A stretch of DNA of 36,856 nucleotides. Source: a virus. How positions within the stretch are numbered: the first letter of the stretch is position 1; the number at the start of each line of letters is the position of its first letter. Under the pieces are notes generated by a model that was not told where the DNA came from, searched no databases, and saw only the letters and a program-made list of their open reading frames with translations. The position numbers and the translations under genes were made by a program. Shown in pieces: positions 22,228 to 34,800 of this stretch. The DNA lies in the IMG/VR virus record IMGVR_UViG_3300024255_000072, positions 1 through 36,856 of that record; one strand, written 5' to 3'.

Positions 22228-22848
22228 TTACGCCTCATTAAATCCAGTTAAACTTTGGACCCTTACAGTATAATCAATTTGTATAAGTCTATTAAGTGAT
22301 TTTTGCACAGGGTGGAAAATAACATGTGTTAGTAATCTACCATCAGTGCCACTTGCTCCAGAACTAATTAATCCTAGCTCGTCAAATACATATAAATTTT
22401 CTGTATTTGTAGCGGTATCAAATGCATCTTGGCCACTTGGTTCACCGTAATCTAACAAACAACTTATAAGTATGTCTGTGTAGTTTGTACCACTTACATG
22501 TCGTGTTTCTATTTTATTTCTTACTGGGTCTGTATTATTACTTGCTTGGTCGTCTACCACTTTAGCAAATGTTTGATTATACAAACTTGCGTTTGTACCA
22601 GTACTGTTTGGCGTTAAGTATGTAATAATACCAGTTGGGTCAACTGATGTACCTCCATTACCAAATGCCATTTTATATATTGGTCCTTGTCCTGCGTTTC
22701 CTAAAGACTCTGCAAGTGCTATACTCATATTTTCATAGTGTATAGCATTACGCTTGTCGATAAGAATTTCTCCACTCTCAGGATCATGGATCTTAATATG
22801 TCCTTGGAGTAGTACTCCGTTTAAATCATTAAATGTATCTGTTGTCAT
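22228..22848 (-). CDS. Virion structural protein, 206 residues
   Basis: The first 50 residues (LNGVLLQGHIKIHDPESGEI, then DKRNAIHYENMSIALAESLG) and the MAFGNGGTSVDPTGIITYLT segment (60-79) resemble small tail-associated proteins found beside fibre genes in marine T4-like phages. The C-terminal half is beta-rich (TDILISCLLDYGEP, LNRLIQIDYTVRVQSL). No signal or membrane segment. It follows a late promoter whose motif overlaps the stop of the giant gene, has an AGGAAG ribosome site, and is followed within two bases by the fibre genes. I infer a baseplate or fibre-attachment component. Confidence 0.78.
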   Translation of the reverse strand: MTTDTFNDLNGVLLQGHIKIHDPESGEILIDKRNAIHYENMSIALAESLGNAGQGPIYKMAFGNGGTSVDPTGIITYLTPNSTGTNASLYNQTFAKVVDDQASNNTDPVRNKIETRHVSGTNYTDILISCLLDYGEPSGQDAFDTATNTENLYVFDELGLISSGASGTDGRLLTHVIFHPVQKSLNRLIQIDYTVRVQSLTGFNEA

Positions 22849-22865
22849 TATATCTTCCTGCTAGT

Positions 22866-22875
22866 GTATTTATTC
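22866..22875 (-). promoter_or_regulatory. Candidate T4-like late promoter overlapping a stop codon
   Basis: On the - strand the sequence reads GAATAAATAC; its TAA (complement of 22870-22872) is the stop codon of the giant gene. It lies about 18 bases upstream of the ATG at 22848 and could start transcription of the 206-residue protein and the fibre genes separately from the giant gene. Confidence 0.55.
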
Positions 22876-25800
22876 GGGTAAGCCAGTTGTTGCTCCGCGG
22901 ATGAATTGCGCTATTGGATTCTGCGAATACCTCAACTGCTCTCCTGGACTTTGCCATGTTTTTCCTAATTTTCTTACTATTAATATTCTACTATTTGCTT
23001 CTGGTGTATCTACAAGGCTTACTGTAGCAACATTGTTGTCTATAGTAAGGGTAAATTCTGCATCTAAAACAATATCGCCACCTGGACTATTTTGATCAAT
23101 TAGACCAGTTACCAAGTTGCCATCTGCATCAGTTTCTTGGAACTGATATGCTGTAATTGCATTTTTACGCAATCTTCTGCCACCTACAAATATTTCTAAT
23201 TCGTTTACACCATTAGTTGGCATCCAGTCTAGTAATATTTGCGTTGACTCGTCATCAAGTGCGATAGTTGAAACCATTTGATCTTTATAAGGAATAGTTT
23301 CTTTATCGCTTTGATCCATACACTCAGTCCCTGCTTCGTATATTGTACGAGCACCAGTACCCAATGTACTTCTACGTAATTGCGAAAGTACATTACCGTC
23401 TACTTGGAAATATTCAATTCTTTCGCCTTCTACAAAAAGCACACCCGGATTGTTTTTAGCAACATCAGGAATAGTAATATCTGATGCATCTGCTAATACA
23501 ATTTCTTTATCAGTTACATTTAAGTCTTGTAACAATGTATAAACATTATCTTTATTTAATCGTTTGTAGTGAGTTCTATTTAACATATCTTTAAACATTC
23601 TAAATCCAAACTTCTCATTTGATTTAGGTGCTGCAAAATGTATTACTTGAACTATATCGTTTGCTACTAATGGTCTAGTTATTTGTATATAGCTATCTAA
23701 TTTAACTAGCTTGTAATCACGATTTGGTGTTAATAATATACCATTTAGCACTACCCAAACATATGCAGTATCTAACGCCGGTGATCTTAATTTAATTAAT
23801 CCTTTACCACGCCTATGTGCTTCGTAATAATCATTATCGCCAACAGTTAGTACACTTCTAGATACTGTAGTTTTTGTTTCCATTTGTATATCTTGTATTT
23901 CATGTCTAGAAAATGTAAACACATCAATAGTTGCATCTTGTGCTGGAATACTTTCTAGTACAATCGAGTCGCCAGCTTCAATTAGGTCTACATCTTGTAT
24001 TCTAGTTGAAATTGCATTACTAGTTTGACCTTCAACTGGTATTGTGTCGTCAGCGTCAGCTAGTTGTTCTAACCCAGGAAGTGTTCCTATAATAGTTAAG
24101 ACATTCGAACTATAAGATTTTACAGTTGCAGTAAATTGCGTACTGTCAGGATATCCTATTGTTACTTGTTCGCCTTCAGTAAATGTACCGGTAACTTGTG
24201 TTATTACTAATCTAGTATTTTTAGCAAAACTATATTCAGCAGTTGAAGGAATAACTATTTCTAAATCGTCACCTGTTTCACCTACGTTATCAAATAATAC
24301 AACTTGACTATTACCAAAATCCCAGTTATAATCTATTAAGAATTTTAATTTTCTGCCGTTTATATAAACATCTACTTGATCTGGTGCAAGTGTACTTCCT
24401 GGATACTGCGCACGATCTAATGGATATTCTCTAGTTGATGAAATATACCATTGCTGTGTGTATCCTGGATATAAAATAGTATCGTCTACCTTAACAATAA
24501 CATTGTGACTTAACGGTAATCTTGTTGAAGGTTCAGGTGATAAATTAAATCCAACTGTACTTCCGTCACCTATATATCTATTTACAGTTGCTTCACTATA
24601 TCTTTGTACTGTTGACTCATTAGTATCATATAATGCATAATATATGAATGCATTTTCTTCTGGTGAAGTTACAAACTCTAGTCCAACTAATCCTTGAAGA
24701 TCGCCATAAGTGCTGTCTGTTTCAAAAATAGCTACTTGAGACTTTAATCCGTTTACTGTTATATACGATTGTAATCCTTCTCTGTACACAGATTTTGTAA
24801 CAAATATACGAGTAGTTCCGTCACCTGTAAAGTTGTCTATATCAAGTATTCTTTCTCCATTTCCAGCCATTGACGAAATATTAACTATATCGCCTGCACT
24901 TAATGGAGTATTTAATGTTATAGATTTATTAAAGTAATCAATTTCGTACTGAGTTTCAGTTAACAGTGTTCCGTTAATTTTTACAAACAACGAATAAATG
25001 TTATGTGGTAGAATACTTAGATCAAACTCTGTTTGTGAATCTGTAGATGTATAATTTCGTGTACTAATTAAACTGCCGCCGTCTGCAACTCTGTCATACA
25101 CTTTTAAGTCCAATGTGTCATGCAGCTGACCTGGAACTAATTCTTCTGGACCTTTTGATGTTGTTGGTGTAACAAATCCGTCGCCATCAAGGTTTATACT
25201 ACCTGCATCAAGTCCTGTTGCAGTGCCGTATTGTAAATTTCCGCCTTCAAGTAAAGTATCAAATCCTGATCCACTTGGTAGGAAACTACCGTCACTTGTT
25301 GATTTTCTAATAGTAACTGTTGGATTAATTGATGTTCCTGCTACTGCTGGGGTTCCGTCTACTACTATATCAACTACATATCCTGATGCTCCTGCTAAAC
25401 TTGGATCGTCTTGTGCTGGTGTATTACCGTCACCAAATATACTATTAATAGTTGCCAACGAAGGCTTACTAATAACCGGAGCAATGTATGTATTAAAGAA
25501 CGCATAACTTATTGGAAGTGTTGCTTGGATTTGTGCTGGTGTACGTACATCATCTGCCCATTCAGGATCAAGACTGTTGCCGTCCCATAGCCCAGTATAA
25601 TCAAACATAGCAAAGTTTAACAAATACATATATTCTTTTGCTGCTACTTCAAATGCATCTGCATCTGTTTTCCAAGCATTTAAAGGAGTTTGATAACCTA
25701 TTGGTTCCCACTTGCCTGCGTCAAATGCTTCTTCCATTGCTGCATACAAAGGACCAGTTGCCCAATCTGCACTAATGTATGAATACAGTTTTATATCGTC

Positions 25801-28800
25801 TGTTAGACCGTGCATATGTAGTGTGTGGAATACGTGTTCAATAACTTCTTGTGCGTCAATCTCACCATCGCCGTAGCCATCGCCGGTTGAGTTTAAGTAC
25901 CAAACCATATCATTAGCAACGTGTGAATCAAACAATGGAGTTAAGTTCCAACTAATAACACCTGCGTCAGTTAGGAAGTTTGGAGTATACTCTGCTCCTG
26001 AGCCTCTTGCTACTCGTTGTAGTGTTGGTAATCCTTCGTGCCAAGTTCCTGCATCACCACTTAATGTTTTAATTAAGTTTCTTTGGAATGCTTCGTTAAT
26101 ACCTGCGCCATTTGGATCTAAGAATAATTCAAACATACGTGCTACTTTTTCTAGCCACGCATCTGGAACTGCTGTTTGTCCGCCTACTGTGCCGGCGCCC
26201 ATAATTCTTACACCGTTAGTTGTAACTTCACGTTTGAAGAAATCACTACCATCGCCTGTAACATTACTAATTGCTCCGTTGTTGTATTCTGCATCTGCCG
26301 GTAACCCAGCAACTTCTGGTGTTCCTCCTGATTGGAAATAATCTTCCCATTCGTCAACATTTTCAATGTTAATTTTGTAAACAGGTAACCCGCTTGCATC
26401 TGTAGTTACTTCGTATTCGTCGCTCTCAGTACTAAGTGATTTCATTATTGCATTTGGATTACCAAGAGCAAGTACCGTTGAACCATCATCTGCTAGATAA
26501 GTTTTTGTACTACCGTCATAATTTATATCGTCAACTCTTGTAGCATTTAGATATACGTTATAAGTTGTATCTACTTCTAAAGGTTTAGATAATGTAAACG
26601 ATGTTTGTATGCCAGTAGTAGTAAAACTTTCATCATCAAAGTTTTCATCATAGTTATCCCATTCAGTAGTGTACCAAGGACGACTATCGTAACCTAAATC
26701 TTGACCAAATTCAAACGAACGTACTTCTACGCCACCGTAATCAACTCCGTCCATTAACTGTCCTAAGTCTTTACCGTACTGTCCTGTTTCAGGATTATAT
26801 AATAAATTAATTCTGTCAGCAGCTGAAAGAAGCTCGTAACTCTTATTATATGTTACTGCAATAGTAGTGCCAGCAACACGAGACCTTTCAAGAGTTATGT
26901 AACCATATTCACTTGTATGCGTTTCTCCAGAAGCCTTTATACTTTCATTATTATATGAATATTCACTGTCAAGTGCTTCAACACCATCAATGACTACACT
27001 TACATTTGCCTTAGTTAAGTCTAGCGGCCACTTCAATTGGATTTTTAATTCAGTACCAGTGCTTATAAATGTTTCGGTTTCTTTTAGATTTAGAGTTTCA
27101 AAATTAGGAGTAATTCTGTCAAACTTTTGTTTAACATTAATTGTTCTAATTTTCTTATTACCTAAAACAATACTAACTCTTGGTTGTGTTCCGTCTTCTG
27201 ATTGTGTTCCTTCAATGTTAACAGTAGGAATACTAGTATACCCACTTCCTTGATTATTTACTAGGATACTTTTTACTTGTCCACTACCTATAAATGCCGT
27301 AGCAGTTGCACCGGTGCCACCACCGCCTGAAATTATTACTGACGGAACTTCAGTATAGCCGCTTCCGCCGCTTTCAATTAATATTTCAGTAACACTATAT
27401 GTAAAATTATCAATCCAATTCTTTTGCGGGAATTCATTTACATCAAAATTAATATCTGATAATACTCCATCATTGATTGTAACTTTTGGTGAAATAATCT
27501 CACCACGTTGCGGATCATAAAATGGTGACAAATCAAAATCTGTTACAACACTTTGAGTATTATCTAATTTATCGTATGCTGATAGATATTCTCTAATTTT
27601 AGTTTTATAAGGTTTAACTTCTTCAACATATGCTTCGAAACTAGGTAAATTATCATTTTGGAATGTAGTTTTTTCTTTTAGTTCGCCAACATTATGTTTT
27701 GCTTTTATAAAACTTGTTTTAAATACCCAATCAGCATAATTTTGTTCTGATAATACGTAACGCAAACTTGCAAATAATAATTGATTATATTCATTTGCTA
27801 ATTCATCTATGAATAATTCATCTCTAATTGTTTCTAATATTTTACGTAATTCAATTGAACAGTCGTTATCAGTATCATAAAGTTTATTTACAATTTCAAT
27901 AGTTCCGTTTTGTCTACCTATAGTTTTATAACCTGTAGTATAATCCGGTGTATCAATGTTTACTATTTTTTCTAATAATATCCAGCCGCCGCTACCGACA
28001 TCACTAACTTTAGATATATCACCGATATTATCATCAATAATATTTAATTGGTAAAAATCATCAATTAAGAAATCAATTGCAGTAAGAGAACTAAATCCAT
28101 CAGCATACCAGTCTACATAATTCCAATAATCTTGTACATTGTATGATTGCTGACTTGATATTGACCAAGTTCTAGTATTATCGTCCCAAGCATAAATTGA
28201 CCATGCTCCGCCTATTGTACTATCAGCACGTACTAGCGTACTAAGTGGTCTAACAGAAAGTGTTAAATCATCTTTATAATAAGTACCGCCGTTAATTACA
28301 TCAACACTTGTAATAATGCCAAGTGTATTGATATTAGCACGTAATTCTAATCCACTTCCGGTACCAGTAGATATAATTTTTGGTGGTATTTTATATCCAC
28401 GTCCTGGATTTATTAAATTTACACCTGTTACTGTGCCATCAACTAATACTGGTTCTAGTATTGCTTGTGTTGCTCTAACTGTACCAACTAAACGTAATTC
28501 TTCATCAATGTCTATTGCACTATCATATAGTCCAGATAACGTTGACGGTAAAGGCTCTGAATCAGTTAATTTTGTAAGATTAAGATTATCAACAGCAAGT
28601 TCATTTATAAGAACTCTATTCACTCTTTCAATAAATTGTTTTAATGCTTCCTGTCTATTAATAAACCAACTTTGTCTAGGTCTGTTTTGATTACCATACT
28701 TTTGCTTTACACTCAAACTGGAGTCAGGAACTTCTCTACCATATTTGTCTGCTCCAATTAAACTATCAAACCATTTTTCTTCAATTACATCTTTAGGTCG

Positions 28801-31800
28801 ACTTGTTTCTAACCCATCAGTAATAATTTGATACTCAGTATGAATATTGTTATCTTGATTTCCGATAGTCCAATAACGGAAATTAATTGCAACATCTTTG
28901 TCATTAGTTAATTTATTTGAATTATGTACTACAAATCTATCATTGCCAAGAATAGTTACAAACTTTATTTGTTGTCCTGCAGGATCTTGTATTATATTAG
29001 AAATATCAAATGCTGTTCTATTTCTTCCTTCAATGTTTGGTACTACTCTAGTATCTTTGACCCAGAAGTAATAACGTTTACTAAAGCTCTGAGAAATATT
29101 ATCGTATACATCTTTTTCTACATATCGTGTATCGCTATATTTTGTTTGCCCGCTGTAACCATCAGCTACGCCTTGATTAGTATTAGCTCTTAGATCCCAT
29201 TGTGACGGAATTACTCTTGACTCGACCCATTCGTAAATGTCAACACTTGCACCTTGTGCAAGATTGCCCCAAATATTATTTGAATATGTAATATCACCTT
29301 GATGATAATCAACAAATTTTACTGTGCTTAAATCCCACCATAGTTTACCAACATTTTTACTATTCCAAGAAGTTAGTGCTTCTTTACTTGAACTGTTGCC
29401 AACATTATAGTTTGCAGGGTCAAAATAAGTCTTGTAAGATAATTCTTGCTCTGCAATGCCTGCAATTTTTCCTAGCACAGGATCAATTATATCTAAACGA
29501 GAAAGCATTTTATTTTTACTAGTATCGTATATAAATGACCCTCTCATTTTAGTAATATCTACAGGTGTAACTGGACTTCTATGTACTGCCCACACTCTTG
29601 CTTCGCTATCTTTTATATAAACAGCAACCTTGCCGCCATCTAGTGCCGGAAGTCCTACTAATATTGTGTTATCTTGAACAATAGCGTTTTTACCAAAGTC
29701 TTTAACATTAAAATTATTATACTTTAATCTTTGACCAAATACTAATGTATCATTTATATTCTCATATAGATATACAATCCCACTGTCTTGAACAGAACTT
29801 ACATGAGTTGTAAATCCGTTATCAAATGTAGTTTGTCCTACTGATAGTTCACGTTGCGGATCATTAACATACTTGCTATTAAATGTAGCTTCCGAATTAG
29901 TGTCTCTATTTAAATACCTATCAAATGTAGTTTCTAAAATAATATCACTTGTACTACCTGTAACAATTAATTGATCGCCATCAAAATCTAATCTTGCCCC
30001 AAACTCTTCAGCAAGTTCTTTATTTGGACTTTCTAATACTTGATGTAAATTAAATGTTCCGCTTGTATTTTTGTAAACATATACTTTACCTTGTAGTAAA
30101 TTTTCTCCAGTTGTACTAGGAGCACTAACTGCAACAAGGTTACCATTATTTGAAACTGAAACTTTTGTTCCAAATCCTAAACTATCTTGAGGGGCTGCAA
30201 ATTCTGTTAGATATTCAAAGTGATTATCTTTTAAGGCGTAAATTATAAGTTTATTACCAGTTGAGTATTCAGCTATAGTGGCTAATGTGTTGCCACGTTT
30301 ACTAATATCAAATGTTTTTCCAAATGTACTTGTATTCAAATTAACAATGCTGGAATCTTCGCCTGGGAAAACATAACCAGATGTGTTAGGCAAGTACCCT
30401 ACAAAGTCAATATGATCACTTAACAATCTCCATTTTGTATTATCAAATTCTTCATCACCTAGGTTAGTAAGAGCTTTGTAGAATACATCGTTATATATAA
30501 CAATTTGACCTTCATAATAAGAATCGTTATTACTATAAACTCCTTTAAAGTTTTGATTTTTTCCTAACTGCCAATTATACTCACCAAATTCGTTTGATCC
30601 ATGTATAACAAAATAAACTCGTCCACTGCCGCCGATAGCGTCAGTATCATTAATATGATTTTCTTCACTGTTTAATACTAGTCTGTAGAAATTATCGTTA
30701 TTAATTAACTTAACATCAGCTGCAAGTTTTCTATTATTTTCTCTGTTAGGAAGGATATATCCGTTGACTAAATCATAATTATCTGTTTCAGTATTATAAG
30801 AATATACAAAGAATGCACCTTCGTTTATAAAGGAACTTGCATCTCTACCAACATTAATAGGAATATTATTAACTTCTTGCCAATCATTATTTTCAGTACT
30901 TGGTACTAACGGATTTCTTGGTAAGCCGGGTTTAAACTCTTCAATCCAAGTTTGATATTCTATACCTGAAATAAATTTAGTTTCATAATCTGCAATTTCA
31001 TCTGTTTGACTACTAATTGCATATGTAAGTTTTGGTGGAATAACAAAATTCTCTGCATGTTGGAATACTGCTAGTTTACCAATATCTTCATCAGCTAGTT
31101 GTCTAGACTCTGTTGAACCTATGAGTGTTTGCTGTATACCAACTTCTTTGTACAAGAACATTGCTTCTGTAACTGTTCCGCTGTAACGTTCGCCAAATGT
31201 AAATATTCCTGCAACATCTTTAACATATATTCTACATTTGTTTAAGTCTCTTTGGTAATACATAACTGTTGCAGTAGCACCAGTTTTTCCTTCACGTACA
31301 GTATCACCTACTTGAAAATCAATAAGACTATTATGAGTAAAGTCAATGTATCCGTCCCACAAATCATACGGTGTTTCAACTGTATTAATAATACTATAAG
31401 GATCATTACCAAACCCAGTATCACTTATATCAGGTAAGTTTCCAGATGCATCTCTAATGTCATTTAAGAATACTCCAACTTTAGTAGTTGGGTTGGACGC
31501 TACTTTATCTGAAACATTTTTAGGCATTCTAACAACCCATCGAGGATCTAAAACATCAACTTCTGTTGCGTCTCCAGCAATACCTTGGCTTTTATGACTT
31601 AAAACTCTAATTAGATCAACTTCTTTTTGGAAGGGTTGATCAATTGCGCCTAAAACTTGTATTGGATTATCTAATGCGTTTTGTGTACTAGAATTATAAG
31701 GAAGTCTTGCAGTACTTTCTGTCCAAGTAGCATTAGGGTTAGTAAATGTATTAGGATTGTAACTGTTTTTAACATCTGATATAACTAAACCGTATGCATT

Positions 31801-34800
31801 ATCAGATGTAGTGTTTCCAGGAATATAAGAGTTATCTGTTGCAATTTCCCAGAAGCCGCCTAATACGTTACTTCTATCAATTTCATCATGTAACGGACGA
31901 TTGTATGTGCCAATTAAGAACTGATCATTAATATAAAGCTCTCCGTTTTCTTCAAATACTCCATTTTTGTCATTAGCATAAATTACTAATCTGCCTAATT
32001 CTTTTCTAGTATATATAACTGTTGCATTACCAGTAGGTGTAGTAATTCGTGCTCCTGTTTCAATTAACGTAGAAATATCAGTCGGTACTGTGTTTGCACC
32101 TAAGTCAGTCCATTCAAGTGCTGTTTGACTTGTTTTGTTAATTAAATTGCCATCAGTTTTAAATATGCCAGATACATTAATTACTTCTATTACATTATTA
32201 TTAATTTTATTTACAGTACCAATTACAGTATTATTATCTTGACCAATTAAATCGCCAACACTAATATTTGCTGTAGGAATTACATCTGTAGTTGTAAGTG
32301 TTACCGGAATATTTGGCGTATTTACTGGATCTATAATATAAAATACGTCTTCAACCTTACGTCTAATAGTATGTACTGTTTCAGTTAAAAATGATTTAGT
32401 TATTTCAGACTGAGCATTATTAAAAGGAGAATTAACTCTACGAATAACACCTTGTATTGTGCCGTCACCTAGATTAAAGTTGCTCGGATCTGCTCCAATG
32501 GGCTCTCCGCTAAATCCAATTGTACCGTTTAACTTGACTGTTAAACCCGGATCTCTATATAATTCAACTTGTTGATCTAGTAGTTTTTTAACATAGTATG
32601 TAGTACCTTCTAGACCCTTAACACCCTCTTGTCTTATAGTATCAAAAGGAACATTAATATCACTGTTGTCAAAAGTATCTGATCTAAAAGTTAAGTTATC
32701 ATTAGTAAAATCTGTTAATATTATTGCGTCACCGTCTTGTAAACCGTGATCAGTACGTGTTGTAAGTGTTACAGGTTTAATTATTCCATCTTCTTCAATT
32801 TGCATTCCAAGACCAACAATGTCAATACCTGGTTCATTAATATATGCGTTGGATAAATCATTCCAGTTAAAATAAACTCTATCGCCTACGTTGCTTCCTT
32901 CAAACGCATCTGCTGATGCTCGAACAAGCATATGATCTGTTGTTACATCTTTTAACGGATAGTCACCTGTAGTAATTATAGGAAAATCTAAATAATTATT
33001 ATACGTTTTATATAATTCCGAACGCCATCTGCTAACACTATCAAATGTACCAAATACAACATTATCAGTTCTTCCAAAAACACGTCTACGTGATTTATAT
33101 AGTCCGCCGTTATATTGTACAATGGAACCTAATTTATAATCACTTGTAAAATTAAAGTTATCTTTGAATGCACTTTTTACATAAGTTGCTTCTGGTGCTC
33201 CAACAACAATGTGTTTTCCGTCTGGACTCATTGCAACACTATCACCATAGCGACTTGATCCGTTATCAAAATTTGTAATAGGTTCTAATGTTTGATGCGG
33301 CTGTAAAGTACCAAACACTGTACTTCCGTCTTGCTCTCTTTTGTAAACGTGTACTTTACCTTGTCCGTCTGTTGGAGATCCAACAGCAACAAACGTATTA
33401 TCAGCATCAGTTGCAATACTATCGCCAAATGCATCAGCAGTATTGTTAGGGTTGATTATATCTTCATCAAAATTATATGCATTTGATGCTTTTAGTACAT
33501 TCCATGTATTTTTATCATCAACACTGTCAACCCATATTAATTCGTCGTTACTAATATCTGTTTCAGCATACTTGTTTGCATCTTCAAGTTTTCCTACACG
33601 GTTTGATATTAGTGTCGAAACTATACCAGCTAAATTAGTTTCTTCCTCAGTAAGTACACTTTCACCTAAATTAATAGTAACTCTATTTAAATTTACATTT
33701 ACTACTTCATAAAATCCGTCAATGTCTACTACATTTTTAAGTCCAATATAACTACCTACATCAAAATTAGATATTCTGTCTAAAATAATTTCTGCTTGAT
33801 TTGATTCTAATGGAACTGCGCCAGTAGCAGTAAATACTGTATCAACATGTTTGTACACATTCCATTCTTGACCTTCAAAGGTTACCCAAATATAGTCTCC
33901 TTCGGTTACAGTTTCGATATCTAAATTAAGTATATCTTCTTTATTTCTTACTACGTATCTTACATCAGTTTCTCTAACATATCCAGCAGTCTTAATTGGT
34001 GTTTCAGACAAATATGTTGTTGGAAAGGGAGTATGTGTATATTCGTTTGGTTTTACATATACGTCACTTGTTCGTTGACGATAAATTAAATCAGTTTCGT
34101 CACCAGTAATTGTATCTGTTAGTAATACAGGCTGAGGACTTAGATTCATGTTTTCTTCGTCTAAAATAAATTCAATTTCATCAAATCCGTCAGCAGCTCC
34201 GTACTGTCCTGCACGTATTGCCCATTCTTCGTAAAATTCTAAACTTTCTTTATCTGCTGCTCCTAATGCATCAAATAATTTAGTTAACGCATTTCGAGTA
34301 CCTTTATCTTGTATCATACCTTGATAAAATTTATACTGCGATACGTCATCATTAATAATATTTGCTAGATAATCTCTTTTTTGGTAACCAATTAAATGTT
34401 GTGCTACTTCTTGTTGACCTACATCAAAATTATCAGTATCTAAATCGTAAAAGTCTGCAAACTGATTTGTTTTATATTCTAAGTTTGTTAATAACCTTGG
34501 CGTAGGTTTTTCTGCTAACCTGTACCAATTTGTTGCTATAAAATCTTTTGTTCCGCCTATTTTAGTAGTAGCAGTATAATAAAATTCTTTAAACTTAACT
34601 ACGTCTCCAATAGCATAATCTTTATACGGTGTCCATTCTGTTGTTACTGCTTGGTCGTAAACAAATCCTGGAATATTTAAACCACCTGTCCAGTCAGCAG
34701 TTCTATATCCTAGTACACGAATACGTTCTTGTCTATATCCTGCTTCAGGATCATAAATTACATCTTTAAATTCAGTTACATTATCTAATAGTACAACATG

